Shown here piece by piece: positions 22,650-34,197 of a stretch of DNA of 64,000 bases. The stretch lies in assembly GCA_025506515.1 (NCBI GenBank), contig CM046451.1, positions 73,986,599 through 74,050,598 on the forward strand, written 5' to 3'. Position 1 is the stretch's first letter. Every line of letters begins with the position of its first letter. The translations under genes and the position numbers were made by a program. The DNA is from Flaveria trinervia. Taxonomy: Eukaryota; Streptophyta; Magnoliopsida; Asterales; Asteraceae. Below the pieces are notes generated by a model, which ran no database searches, was not told where the DNA came from, and was given only the letters and a program-made list of their open reading frames with translations.

Positions 22650-25600
22650 TTGTTTATTAATGCCAGGTTTTCTTCAACATGCCAAAGTAGCATCTGGTAT
22701 GTAGACAGTGGGGGATCTATGCATATGACTGGGAACAACTCACTTCTTAATGACTACTCTCCAGGAAGGAAGGGTTTTGTTTCCTTTGGCAATGATGCAA
22801 GAGATTACATCATCGGGAAGGGCTTTGTTTCAATGGGGAATAAGGTTTGATGATGTCAACCATGTGGAAAATCTCAAGTATAACCTCTTGAGTGTCAGTC
22901 AAATGTGTGACAAAGGCCATGTTGCTCTTTTCACACGCCAGAACTGCAGGATTCTGTCATCCAAAGTTCTGAGTTTGATTGACAAGGTATTGGATGCTCA
23001 CACTCTCCTGAAGGCCAACGGGACAGGAAGAGTGTATGCCTTAGATCTTTCCAAGAAAATAGATCTCAAAGGTCATCCTTGCCTATTTTCCAAGGCCTCT
23101 CCTCAAGAATCTAATCTATGGCATAGAAGGCTAGGACATGTTAACTTCAAGAACATGAATCAGCTGATACACCATAGTTTAGTAAGGGGAATGCCTATGA
23201 AGGAGTTCAAGTGTGAAAACAACTGCACTGCTTGTTTGAAAGGAAAACAGCACAAGGTTCTTTCCCACCTATTGAAGAACCAAAGTCCACTGCCTGCTTA
23301 CATCTTCTTCACATGGATCTCTTTGGTCCTGTGAGAGTGATGAGCATGGCAAAGAAGAAATACTATCTGGTAATTGTGGATGATTACTCCAGATTTGTAT
23401 GGACTTTCTTTCTACATTCAAAGGATGAAGCTGCACAGAAGATCATAAACTTGTGTTGTATGCTGAGAAGCAGTATTCCCTCTCAGTCAAGTGTATTAGA
23501 AGTGACAATGGAACAGAATTCAGGAACAATACACTTGATGGTTCTACCTTTCAAGGGAATAACGAGACAGTTTAGTATTCCAAGAACTCCTCAACAGAAT
23601 GGAGTTGTGGAGAGAAAGAACAGGACCCTCATTGAAGCTGCAAGGTCTATGTTGGCTGATTCTGGACTGCCATTGACCTTTTGGGCTGAAGCTGTCAACA
23701 CAGCATGCTATGTGCAGAATAGAGTGCTAATAAATCAGAGGTTGATGAAGACTCCATATGAAGTTCTACATCATTTTGCCGCTCTCATTCATTCTTTAGA
23801 GCATTTGGGTGTCCCTGTTTCATTCTCAACACAAAGGATCAGCTCCAGAAATTTGATCCTAAGGTGGATGCAGGGTACTTTGTTGGTTATTCATCAACTT
23901 GCAAGGCATACAGAGTCTTCAACTGCAGAACAAAGATGGTTGAAGAGACTCTACATGCCAAGTTCAATGAATCTCAAAGGACAAGATTTCACAAAGCCCT
24001 ATGGAGCTCTTTGATTTGGACATACTGCAATATGTTCCTTATCAATCTCCTGCTGTTGCTCCTGTCAACAGTTCACCACCTGGTGTTACTGCTGAAGATG
24101 ATGATGATAGTAGTAATCACCTCTTCAGTTTAGTGACCAACTGCCTGTGTCCTCTAAACATGATGCTCCTGTAGCTCCAGCAGCACCATCCACAACAAAT
24201 GCTGATGAGATTTCTGCATCCTCAACTTCATTGAGTTGCCACCATCTTTATGGTTTCAAGAATCTGCATCAGTGTGGGAGCTTGTTCCTCTACCCCCAGG
24301 TAAGTGTGCAATAGGCACTAAATGGGTGTTTAGGAATAAAACTGATGAAAATGGGCTAATTGTTAAGAACAAGGCTAGACTGGTTGTGCAGGGGTTTGCA
24401 CAAGAAGAAGGTATTGATTATGATGAAACCTTTGCCCCTGTAGCCAGACTGAGGCAATTAGATTGTTTTTAGCCTATGCTGCACTCCACAATCTTAAAGT
24501 TTTTCAATGGATGTCAAAAGTGCTTTGCTATATGGTAACATAAAAGAAGAAGTTTATGTGTGTCAACCACCAGGCTTTGAGGATAATAGCACCCAGAATG
24601 GGTATATAAGCTTGATAAAGCTCTTTATGGGTTGAAACAAGCACCTAGAGCCTGGTATGAGACCTTATCAAACTTTCTTCTACAGAATAATTTCACAGAG
24701 GCTCCATAGATAAAACTTTATTTATTAGAGGTGGATCAGCATAAGCTACTTGTTCAAATTTATGTTGATGATATTATATTTGCATCCTCTGATCCCAAAT
24801 TGTGTGAGGAATTCCAAAACTTAATGCAACAGAAGTTTGAAATGAGTGCAATGGGAGAATTACAGTTCTTTCTAGTTTGAAAATCAAACAAAAAGCTGAT
24901 GGAATTTTTATTCATCAGTCTAAATACACAAAAGATCTTTTGAATAAGTTTGATTTACAAAACTGTAAACCCTGTTCTACTCCCATGTGCAACACCACAC
25001 AATTGGATGTTGATCAGAAAGTAAAGATGTTGATGAAACTCTTTACAGATGTATGATTGGTTCCTTGATGTATTTAACAGCTTCTAGACCAGATATTATG
25101 TTTGCTACATATGTTTGTGCTAGATTTCAGGCTGCACCTAAGGAGTCTCATCTGATTGCAGTCAAGAGGATCTTTAGATATCTGCAAGGTACACAATCTC
25201 TAGGCTTATGGTATTCCACTGGACATTCTTGCAAATTAGTTGCTTTCTCTGATAGTGACTATGCAGGGTGTAAGTTGACCAGGAAATCAACTTCTGGTGG
25301 ATGTCAATTCCTAGGCAACTGTTTGATTTCTTGGCAGAGTAAGAAACAACATCTGTTGCTACATCCACTGCTGAAGCCGAGTACATTGCTACTGCAAGTT
25401 GTACATCCCAAGTACTCTGGCTTCAGAATCAACTTTTGGATTATGGCATTACAGAGACTAAGACTCCATTATTAATGGATAGTGCTTCAGCTCTTTGCAT
25501 TGTCAAAAATCCAGTCCAGCACTCTAGGACCAACATATAGAAATTAGACATCATTTTATAAGAGATTGTTTTGAAAAGGGTCTAATTAATCCTATGTTTG

Positions 25601-25701
25601 TGCCTAGTGCTGATGAGCTTGCAGACATTTTTACTAAGCCTTTGGATAGTTCAACTTTCCACAACCTGGTGTTAAGGCTTGGTATGCTGCAGCTAGAATA
25701 A
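22650..25701 (+). pseudogene. Element A pol, frameshifted
   Basis: Protease WYVDSGGSMHMTGN (22695-22736) retains D-S-G. The zinc region LWHRRLGHVNFKNM and CTACLKGKQH follows (about 23115-23255). The integrase core has HMDLFGP, RSDNGTEF and NGVVERKN, so all acids are present, but in two frames (shift near 23440-23560). RT runs from 24300 with KARLVVQGFAQEEGIDYDET and an intact YVDDIIFAS near 24755, with shifts near 24450, 24520 and 24700. RNase H from 25053 includes FSDSDYAGCK and ends ADIFTKPLDSS. Pol stops at 25699-25701. Because most defects are single-base indels, and A2 has different ones in the shared part, some may be sequence errors. Confidence 0.85.
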
Positions 25702-26011
25702 GTGACAACTACTGATGATCTCAGTAATTACTGATGATCATTGGTAACCATGTCACATATAAGTACTGATGAGTTATTTTACCCTCAGTAGTTTTTATAA
25801 CTACTGAAGGCTAAATGCTTTAAAGTACTGTACTTTATCTGTTCTAAACTACTGATGTAGTTACAACTACTGAAATCAGTAGAAACAGATAAGTACTGAT
25901 GTCCTATGAAACAACTGAAAACAGCAAAAAGGCTGATGAGTAAGTGTTGAGGACAGTATGAAACAGCTGAAAGGCTTTGAATTGACGACAACTACTGATG
26001 AGTACTCTCTT
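25702..26011 (+). other. Element A pol-to-extra-ORF spacer, proximal part
   Basis: This is non-coding. It contains irregular copies of actactgatg, cagtagtt and tactgatg, including inverted pairs such as cagtagtt-tttat-aactactg (25788-25808). The motifs resemble those of the LTR. Confidence 0.7.
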
Positions 26012-26420
26012 CAGTAGTTCACCACTGCTGTTTCTTCATAAACAACTAAGCAATACCATGTCTTCAGTAGTTTCACAACTACTGATGACTAACACCAAGT
26101 CTTCAGTTGTTTACAACAACTGATGGCACAACCAGGGTCTTCAGTAGTTTCACAGCTACTGATGACTAATACCAAGTCCTCAGTTGTTTCAACATCTGAA
26201 GTCCAACTTGTCTTCAGTAGTTTTTAAAACTACTGATGCCTAACTCAGAGACTTTAGTTGTTTCAACGTCTGATTGTAACACCATGTCTTCAGTTGTTTT
26301 ATAACTGCTGACCACACCAATACCATCAGTCGTTTCAAACCTCTGAAAGTTAATACCACGTCATCAGTTGTTTCAAATACTGATGACTAACACCAAAACC
26401 TTCAGTCGTTTCATAACCCG
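26012..26420 (+). repeat. Tandem palindromic array upstream of extra ORF
   Basis: There are about ten units with a period of 34-40 bp, starting near 26065, 26104, 26142, 26181, 26215, 26255, 26291, 26327, 26365 and 26403, plus an outlying unit at 26012. Each unit has a cagtagtt or cagttgtt half, a short spacer, and an aactactg or aacaactg half, and so can fold as a hairpin. The array ends just before a TATA box. I infer an enhancer-like promoter array. Confidence 0.8.
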
Positions 26421-26425
26421 TACCC

Positions 26426-26433
26426 TATATATA
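26426..26433 (+). promoter_or_regulatory. TATA box upstream of extra ORF
   Basis: tatatata lies directly after the palindromic array. The extra-ORF ATG is at 26511, leaving room for a start site near 26455-26465 and a short leader. This suggests the ORF has its own transcript. Confidence 0.6.
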
Positions 26434-26510
26434 CCTGATCCCTCTTTCAGAGTTTTTCATTCTTTCACGACCTAAAATTTCAAAAGCTCTGAAATCTTTC
26501 ACCTTCATTA

Positions 26511-29500
26511 ATGGCGACCATGCAACTCAAGCCTCGACACAACTGTGTCGCGTACCTCACTAAATCGCCCTTCTGGACCAAATTCGATAATGCTATAGAT
26601 CTTATGGTCCAATCACCACTGAAAACGGCCTTCCTCCTAAATCCAATCATTTATGCCGATTCGCTACATCAGTTTTGGACGAATGCAACTGTTAATGGAG
26701 AATCTATCCATCGTCCATCACTCTCATAAGGTGGTCATCTCTACTGCTACCATCCGCCAGATATTACTATTAGATGATGCTGCCTACCCTGTTGGATATC
26801 CTAAGCGCCAACTTGATCTTTCATTTGGACAACATGGATATCAAGGCGATCTTAGTGCTTCGACCATCCTGAAGAAACATTTTCCAGATGCTGAACGCTT
26901 GATATTTCATATGGTAAATGTTTGCCTGGCCTCGAAGACTTCTTCTTGGGATCAACTGTCTTCCAGATGGCAACAGGTACCGTTCTCTATCCTTGAACAA
27001 GACCACTAAACTTTTCTGAAATAAATTTTCTTGAAATCAAGGATATGGCCACAAAACCACTTTCTAACCGTTGGATACTATATCCTCGGTTTTAATGGCC
27101 ATAATAGAGAATCAGCTTCATGCTGAGGGACTAGTTGGTCCGGGAGTCCCTGCTTTGGCTGTATTGCCGGAGGTATACTCCCGACACAACACTGACCAAA
27201 CTCTTAAACAGGCTGCCAAGCTGCGCAAACCCACGCAGCTGGAACCCACAGCCTCCACTTCCACATCCAAAGTCCCCTCCAAACCCACAAGAAGAAGTCT
27301 AAGAAGGCTACTCAGGGAGTTGAGTCCCCTGAGGATGCTCCTGCTGCACCAAAGCAGGTTATCTCTACTGGAATAACCCCCCAGTAGACTATGACTCCAC
27401 CAACCGAAGCCGCTCAGGTTTCCTCTCAAAAGGAACCTGATGCAACCACTCAAAGGGAAGCCACACTGCTGGGATCCTCCTCACTTGAGGGGATTACCAT
27501 TGAAAAGCACCACTCGCCCCGGGTGCACACTGCTTCCACACCCTCTCCTGATGCAACCGCCCCTGCAAAGCCCTACAATAATTGTTGCAAAAGTGCTAAC
27601 GCAGTTGCATTCCTCACCCCCCACCCACACCAATTACTACTGGGATAACCTCACACTGAGGGGGAGGATCACAATGCTTCTGTCAACCCACAGCACACAG
27701 GGTTATCATGTTCCATCTCCTGGTGTAGACAAGGAGGTGCGAACTTCTAGTGAGGCTGCCACTGCCTCTGACTCAGCAAATGAGCAGGGTGCAGTTGGTA
27801 ACATCTCTAAGACCTCACCAGCGGCAACAGCTGATGAAGGACATAGTCCTGAGGCTGGAAGTCCCCAGAACCAGAACAAGGGGCACATGCTATAATTGAT
27901 CTACACTCAAGGCATGTTAATCCTGACTCTGTCAGGAGGTCAGGTGATTCAGTATCAACTGATGATGACCTGAGCTTCTTCTATGATGTAGTTGCTCAAA
28001 ACACCATCCTAGAGGATGAGGTTAGCAGACTCAAAGAGCTGCTGGCCAAGATGTCTCAGGATGAAAGTCCATCTGCCACCACAATACACCCACAGATGGC
28101 ACCTTCTTCTGAAGCCCCTAAACACTGAGCCAATACATACTTCCAAGCCACCAGCCTCTGCTTTTGGCACTGATTCTCAGGAACAGAACCATCCTGATCA
28201 ATCAGTTGCTAACCTTCAAAAATCCCTACCTCTCATCACTCCCATGATCACAGATATAGTGATCAAAGCCATTGATGAGAGGCTTCCTACAATAATACAA
28301 CCCCTGGTGGAGGAGTTGGTGACCAAATCACTTTCTACTGCTCAAACCCTTGCACCCAATGCAACCAAAAAGGGGGAGAGTCAGTCAGTTAAAGGAAAAA
28401 GGAAGAGGACAGATGGGGAGAAGGAGAAAGAATCTGAGAAGGTAATGAGAAGGAGTTGCTGTTATAAGTGTGAGGAGACTGAGTTTGATCATGAGAAGGA
28501 GAAGGAGAGTGAGAAGAGCTGAAGTGAATGAAAGTCAAAAAGACTTTCATGTCACATATCAAAAGAGGAAAGGAGAGTCTGAGAAGGAGAAGGAGGTGAA
28601 TGATATGGTGAAAGAAGCTGATGCCAACCATAACCGTTCAATGGATAAAATCATTGATCAGTTATATAGGCAGGGTTTTGACATCCAACAACTAGACTCC
28701 GAGATCAGAAGGTTGGAGACAGAGGAGATCAACTCAAGATGGGCTAGTTATGATGCCTTAGAAAGAGAAAGGCTGGAGATAATGATTAGATTTGTAGCCA
28801 AATACTTGGGAAGATCTCTGATAGAAATAAGGGCCTGGACCAGGGACAACATCTTGGCAATAACCACCAAGATTTGTTCGTCTGAAGCATACTCCAAGGG
28901 TTAGTGATTGAGGCATTAAATGAAGCTGGGGTTGGGAACCGAAAAGAACTGACAAAATTTACTAAAGCCTCCCTTACAGCCAAAATGCTAAAACAGTCTG
29001 AAAAGCCTCTATCCTCAAAATCACTACCTCCACAACCCACTAAAACACCCCTTTACCCTCTAAACCAACCATCCAACCCACAAAACCAAATCCTTTACCC
29101 CCAAAACCCACTGCCAGTGATGTACCTAACAAAAGAAAAGAAAGGTACTGAGGGCTGATGAAGAAGAAGAGGAGGATGAAGACAGACTGCCACTCTCTTC
29201 AGTTATCACTTTGCCTAAGGCTAATCCAATGTCCATCACTCCTGCTTCTCAAATGCATGATGTGATGATAAAGATTGAAGAGGAACAGATGCAAAGACAT
29301 GATGAGGAAATGCTGAAAAGCATTGACAAAGCATATGCCACATCCTCTTCAATGATTAGCATGAAGAAAGAAGTGTTAAGATTGTACACCCTTGCTAATA
29401 CCTTTCAATACCAAAGGGAAAAAGTAAGGTTATGGCCTGATCCTAGGGTGGCACACAGGATTGTCAAGAAAGAAATTCCTTCAAAATACAAGGGCCAAGT

Positions 29501-29894
29501 GAAGAGGGTTGTCGACGAAGACATCACTGTGGTTCTTGTAGTGTCCCCTTGGGAAATTGTAGAAGAGTTCAAGAAAGCTTATGAAGCCAAACAACCACCC
29601 CAAAAGATGTTGGAGAATAAAATCATAAAGAAGGGATTGGTTTACAAAAGACTTGAAAACTTCAAACAAGATGAGCTCAACCTGCTCTTAGAAGGGACTC
29701 ATCCAGATGAGTTTGCTTACAGACAAATAACCACGGTTGAGCTCAAGAATGGAAAACAGGCCAAGTACATCTCTGAAGTGTATGGCCGAGAAGGATTGTT
29801 TGATGGTGTGCCCGAGGTGCTGACAATGGATGAGCAGATCATGTTTCTAAGGGCTTACACCAGGGAATCCTATAGGCTGATACACGGGAAGTAG
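26511..29894 (+). pseudogene. Element A extra ORF (env-position, unknown function)
   Basis: The ATG at 26511 gives MATMQLKPRHNCVAYL. The N-terminal domain (to about 27110) has NAIDLMVQSPLKTAFLLNP and GYQGDLSASTILKK, shared with element B and, more distantly, CE. Pro/Ser/Thr-rich sequence (27200-27900), a helical segment DEVSRLKELLAKM (28015-28055) and a basic stretch KGKRKRTDGEKEK (28388-28430) follow. Then come a probable coiled coil with RWASYDALERERLEIMIRF (28738-28795) and a C-terminal domain with VRLWPDPR and VVSPWEIVEEFKK (29425-29575), open 29211-29894. Five or more frameshifts break it. I see no signal peptide or membrane span, so it is env-like only by position. The basic stretch could be a nuclear signal (inference). 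Confidence 0.75.
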
Positions 29895-30097
29895 ATCTCA
29901 TGGTTGGGATAACAGCTCAGTGTCCAAGTCCCCAATACAAAGCTCCCAACCATATCATGCAAACCAGATCATCAGAGACTTCTTCCAGGCCGGTGCTGAA
30001 AAAGGGTCACTTCTCATCTGATCAAGAGGATAAAAAGACCAATCTATCTGCCAAAATAAGTGGGACTCGTCAATAACTTAGAGGTTTTGGCTGCATT
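29895..30097 (+). other. Element A 3' untranslated stretch
   Basis: This is non-coding sequence between the extra-ORF stop and the polypurine tract. Nothing else is seen. Confidence 0.6.
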
Positions 30098-30112
30098 GGT
30101 TCAGGGGGAGTT
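30098..30112 (+). other. Polypurine tract of element A
   Basis: ggttcagggggagtt adjoins the 3' LTR. The identical 15-mer occurs on the minus strand in element B (60537-60551), showing A and B are one family. Confidence 0.9.
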
Positions 30113-30917
30113 TGTTGGACCAAAAGAACCAATGAGCCTGATCAGAGAAATCTCTAAGTCCCACAGGACATCACAACAGCTGAAGAAGACCTGATCAGCT
30201 GTTCTACAAAGTCTGAAGAATACAACTGCTGAAGTATTTCTGAAGTACTGAAGACAAAGACTGAGACAACAGCTGAAGATCTAAAGTCTGAAGACTTCAA
30301 CAAGTACTGAAGACAAAGACTGAAGATCAACAGCTGAAAGACAAAGTCTGATGTTCAAGTACTAAAGACATCAGCTGATGTTAACAGCTGATGACAACAG
30401 CTGAAGAGGGCTTCTTCAGTTGTTGTGATGGTTTTTCTCATTAGTAGTTTTCTTTTCCTTTCAGTAGTTTGTTTACTTTTCAGTAGTTTTTTTTCCTTTT
30501 CAGTACTTGTAAACAACTGAAGAGGTTGTTCTTCAGTTGTTGTAGTATCAGTAGTTTTATGTTTTTCAGTAGTTGTAAATAAGATGTTTAACACTTAGGA
30601 ACATTTGTAAGAAGATGTCAGTTGTTGACATCTTCAGTAGTTGTTAACATCAGTAGTTATAAAACGGTTACATGTCACTTTCAAGTGACATCAGCCTACG
30701 TCATTCTTTCCTTTATAAGGAAGATGACTCACCTGTAATCGTGCCATTGAGGCCGACAATCTTAATGCAATATTTCTTTTGTCTGATATTTCTCTCTCTA
30801 TAACAAAATTCTTTTATCGCTTTATATCGAATGTTCTTGCTTGAATTTGTCTAATTCTGAGCTATTCCGCTGCTATATCTGTTCAATCGATTAAACCTAG
30901 AGGCTGAGATCCTAACA
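30113..30917 (+). repeat. Element A 3' LTR
   Basis: This 805-bp LTR is collinear with the 5' LTR (18794-19598), starting tgttggacc and ending cctaaca, and is followed by gttga at 30918-30922. The core promoter motifs are kept. Confidence 0.92.
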
Positions 30918-32261
30918 GTTGATTATGATGAAACCTTCTCACTTGTTGCGATGCTAAAGTCTATAAGGATATTGTTTGCCATAGCTGCTCATTATGATTA
31001 TGAGATTTGGCAAATGGATGTCAAAACCGCGTTCCTAAATGGATATCTTGAGGAAGATGTTTATATGGTTCAGCCTGAAGGTTTTGTCGATCCAAAACAT
31101 CCTAATAAAGTATGCAAGTTAAAGAAATCAATCTATGGATTGAAACAAGCATCGAGAAGCTGGAATCATCGTTTTGATGAGGAGATAAAGAAATTTGGCT
31201 TCATCAAAAACGTTGATGAGGCTTGTGTGTATAAGAAGGCTAGTGGGAGCACAATAACTTTCCTAGTATTGTATGTTGATGACATACTACTATTTGGAAA
31301 TGACATTCCAACCTTGGAAGGTGTAAAAACCTGGCTTGGAAGTTGTTTTTCCATTAAGGATCTTGGAGAAGCCACCTATATTCTGGGAATAAGATCTATA
31401 GGGATAGATCAAGGCGGTTGATTGGTTTAAATCAAAATGCGTATATTGATAAAATCTTGAAAAGGTTCAAGATGGAGAACTCTAAGAAAGGTACCGTACA
31501 TATTCAAAGGGGAACGATATTGAGTACGACTCAATGTCCAAGCTCAAAGGATGAGCAAGATAAAATGAAGGCAATCCCATATGCATCTGCTATTGGATCC
31601 ATCATGTATGCAATGATATGAACTCGACCGGACGTGTCATGCGCCTTGAGCATGACAAGCTGTTACCAGCAAAATCCTGGAAACAGTCATTGGATGGCTG
31701 TTAAGAACATACTTAAGTACCTAAGGAGGACAAGAGATATGTTCCTGATCTATGGATCTGGTGACGAGGAGCTCGTTGTAAAAGGTTACACGGATGCGAG
31801 TTTTCAAACCGATCGTGACGATTCACGGTCGCAATCGGGATACATTTTCATTCTGAATGGAGGAGCGTTTCTTGGAAGAGCTCCAAGCAGGATGTGGTGG
31901 CTCTATCAACTACAGAATCAGAATACGTCGCCGCCTCATTGGCAGCTCAAGAAGCTGCATGGTTAAAGAAATTCATTGCCGATCTGGGGGTTGTCCCTTC
32001 CATTCAGGACCCCCTAGAGATCTTTTGTGATAACGAGGGTGCGATTTCTCAAATCAAGAACCTCGTGCTCATCAAAAGACTAGGCACATTGAGCGGAGAT
32101 TCAACTACATACGGGATGAAGTTGAAAAGGGAAAGATATGTATTCGCAAAGTTCACACGGACCAAAACATTGCGGATCCTCTCACGAAGCTTCTTGAAAA
32201 GGCAAAGCATGAAGGTCATACTTGTGCCATGGGACTTCGATATTCTAGTGATTGGATTTGA
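30918..32261 (+). pseudogene. Angela unit 1 pol, RT and RNase H
   Basis: This continues the frame cut at 18793. RT is open 30951-31421, with WQMDVKTAFLNGYLEEDVYM, SIYGLKQASRSWN and an intact YVDDILLFGND. Breaks lie near 31405 and at an in-frame stop at 31619-31621 (tga where unit 3 has tgc). RNase H has VVKGYTDASFQTDRDD (31778-31825), TTESEYVAASLAAQEA (31909-31956) and a C-terminal HEGHTCAMGLRYSSDW followed by tga at 32259-32261. Upstream of 31909 the frame is shifted. The domain set is complete but the copy is inactive as written. Confidence 0.85.
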
Positions 32262-33038
32262 TCTATAAATTTTGTATTTGGATATGTGGAACTCTATATT
32301 ATTTGAATAAAATTATTTGGTTATAGTGTTTCAATTAATGTTCCTATTTAGCATGTTTTATCCATGAGTGAAATGTTTACTCTAAAATGTCCGTAGTCAC
32401 TCATACTTGTGGGAACAAGTGCGAGAGTAAGATTATTATGAACTTGGATTGGTTGATATTCATAAGGATGAATATAGAGCAATGGGTTGCTACCAAGGTT
32501 GGTAGATATTTGTGGGACACAAATATTGGACTAACCCGTATCTCAAATTTTACTACATGGAATCTTAATGATTGATCATAAGTAAATTTGAGTAAAGGCG
32601 AATATCATTTGGTATCCTCCGACCTGAGATACATATTGAGTTTTGATATTCACTAAGTATTATACCTTGAGCTAATTCTTCACTGTCCTGAGATAGTGGA
32701 CAGTACATAAGGGTATGTTCAGATATAACACGAGGTGTTTGTGAGAAATGTATGTAGTCAAGATGGAATTTGTTCCTCTTATTCGTTGAGAGTTAGATGT
32801 CTAAGGCCTGATTAAGTTAAATCAACAAGGAATGATCATTCTGTGTCCTTGGATTTAACATGACATCTGTAACAAAAGGATAGATGATTGATTCACCTAA
32901 ATCATTTCAAGTAGTGTACTTGAAAGGGATGATGTTATTGAATGGCTATAAGTCATGCGTATTAAGGGTAGTAAACCGTTGTTAGGCGGTATTTACTGCT
33001 TGCATCAATCTTCTATGAATCTTGGGCAAGTGGGAGAT
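32262..33038 (+). other. Angela unit 1 3' untranslated region and polypurine tract
   Basis: About 765 bp of non-coding sequence follows pol. The polypurine tract caagtgggagat (33027-33038) directly precedes LTR 2. This tract is typical of Angela/BARE-type elements. A matching copy follows unit 3 (45409-46176). Confidence 0.8.
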
Positions 33039-34181
33039 TGTAGGATTCTATGTGCCCAAGACACGTAGAATATTGATGCGGTTAGTACGTTATGATCCAA
33101 CTGGGGTTATACCCAATAACAAGCTTTGCATCACCAAGAATTATTTAATTGATGATGGGTTCATACAATTAAATAATTACACCAAATTCAGAAAGAAAAA
33201 TTAGGTTTTCTAAATAATTATCTGCGAGATGAAACAAGTTATAAGGATAATTTGTTGATGGGTTTATTATTATTTTGTTATTTAAAAGGGTTTAAATAAC
33301 ACAAATAACATGTGAGTATACTTTAGTTAAAATGTTTAATTGGAGAAGGTATATGTCACAATTTTAATAAGTCTAGTACATGACTTATTAATGTGTGATA
33401 TAAGACAAGTTTAGGAGGGAAAACCCTCCCCTTTTGGACCATTTTGGGCGGCCACCTTGTGTGGAAAGGTGAGAATTATTGTCTTGAAACTTACACTCTT
33501 TATGAAAGAGTGTACGACACACTTCTCATCCATCAATTCATCTTGCATGCTCAAAAATCTCTCTCATCTTCTTCTCTCTTGATGCTCACGGCTGAAACAA
33601 GAAGAAGAGAACATTTTTGGGTGTTTTTGGTGCTCTCTCCCTAGCAAGAGTGGTGGTTGCTTCAAAGGCTTTGGGTATACAAGCTTGAGGGTTCCTCCTC
33701 TTGGAACCTTGGTCGATTTCATCCTCCCAGTTTTGCTGCTGGATGTTCACGGTTTTGAAGGGCAGTTGGAGGTTTTCCTTTTGGAGTATTGGTGTCCAAA
33801 TCCAAGTAATCATGATGCTTACTTAAAGCCAAGTGGGAGTGAACACTTGAAGACTTCTAAGCTTGAAGTTTTTGGGCATATTTCAGCCTTCTTTTGGCCG
33901 AATTTCAGCATCCATTCTACTCTTTCCGTCGACATTTGTAGCTTGCTGAAAGGTAGTTTTGGCAGCACCTTGTGGCTGTCATATTATGTGTTTTGTGTTT
34001 ACATAGCATGCTCATTCATATAAATGATCCCCTTTTGGTTTGGGTTTGTTTTCCATCTTAAAACATAACTAAGAACATGAAATTTTCAGCTTTAAAATCG
34101 GTTTTAAAAACTACATATCCGCTGCGTTTTCTGAAAGTTTAAATGGTTAAACATGGATTTTGTGTTCTAGCAAACCCGTCA
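33039..34181 (+). repeat. Angela LTR 2 (shared middle LTR)
   Basis: This 1143-bp LTR serves as 3' LTR of unit 1 and 5' LTR of unit 2. It is preceded by a polypurine tract and followed by a primer site, with no target duplication on either side. Confidence 0.92.
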
Positions 34182-34183
34182 AA

Positions 34184-34197
34184 TGGCATCAAGAGCC
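34184..34197 (+). other. Primer binding site of Angela unit 2 (atypical)
   Basis: tggcatcaagagcc is identical to the unit 1 site, two bases after the LTR. Confidence 0.75.

Larger units (their letters stand above)
18794..30917 (+). mobile_element. Element A: complete SIRE-type copia, 12.1 kb
   Basis: Two 805-bp LTRs, gttga target duplication, primer site, gag, pol, a repeat-rich spacer, a long extra ORF, polypurine tract. Copia domain order and the RT sequence (YVDDIIFAS, ALYGLKQAPRAWYE) place it in the SIRE/Maximus group, whose members often carry an extra ORF after pol. By eye its LTRs differ at about seven substitutions and five short indels, so it is young. Most frameshifts are single-base. 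It interrupts Angela RT at codon VD of GVDYDE. Confidence 0.9.

Noticed and set aside
26012..26420. CRISPR-like array (palindromic repeats at regular spacing)
   Set aside because: Units diverge along their whole length, the intervals are not unique spacers, and the context is a plant retrotransposon with eukaryotic promoter features.
26511..29894. Extra ORF as a true viral envelope gene
   Set aside because: No signal peptide, membrane span or cleavage-site pattern could be seen. The label is positional only.
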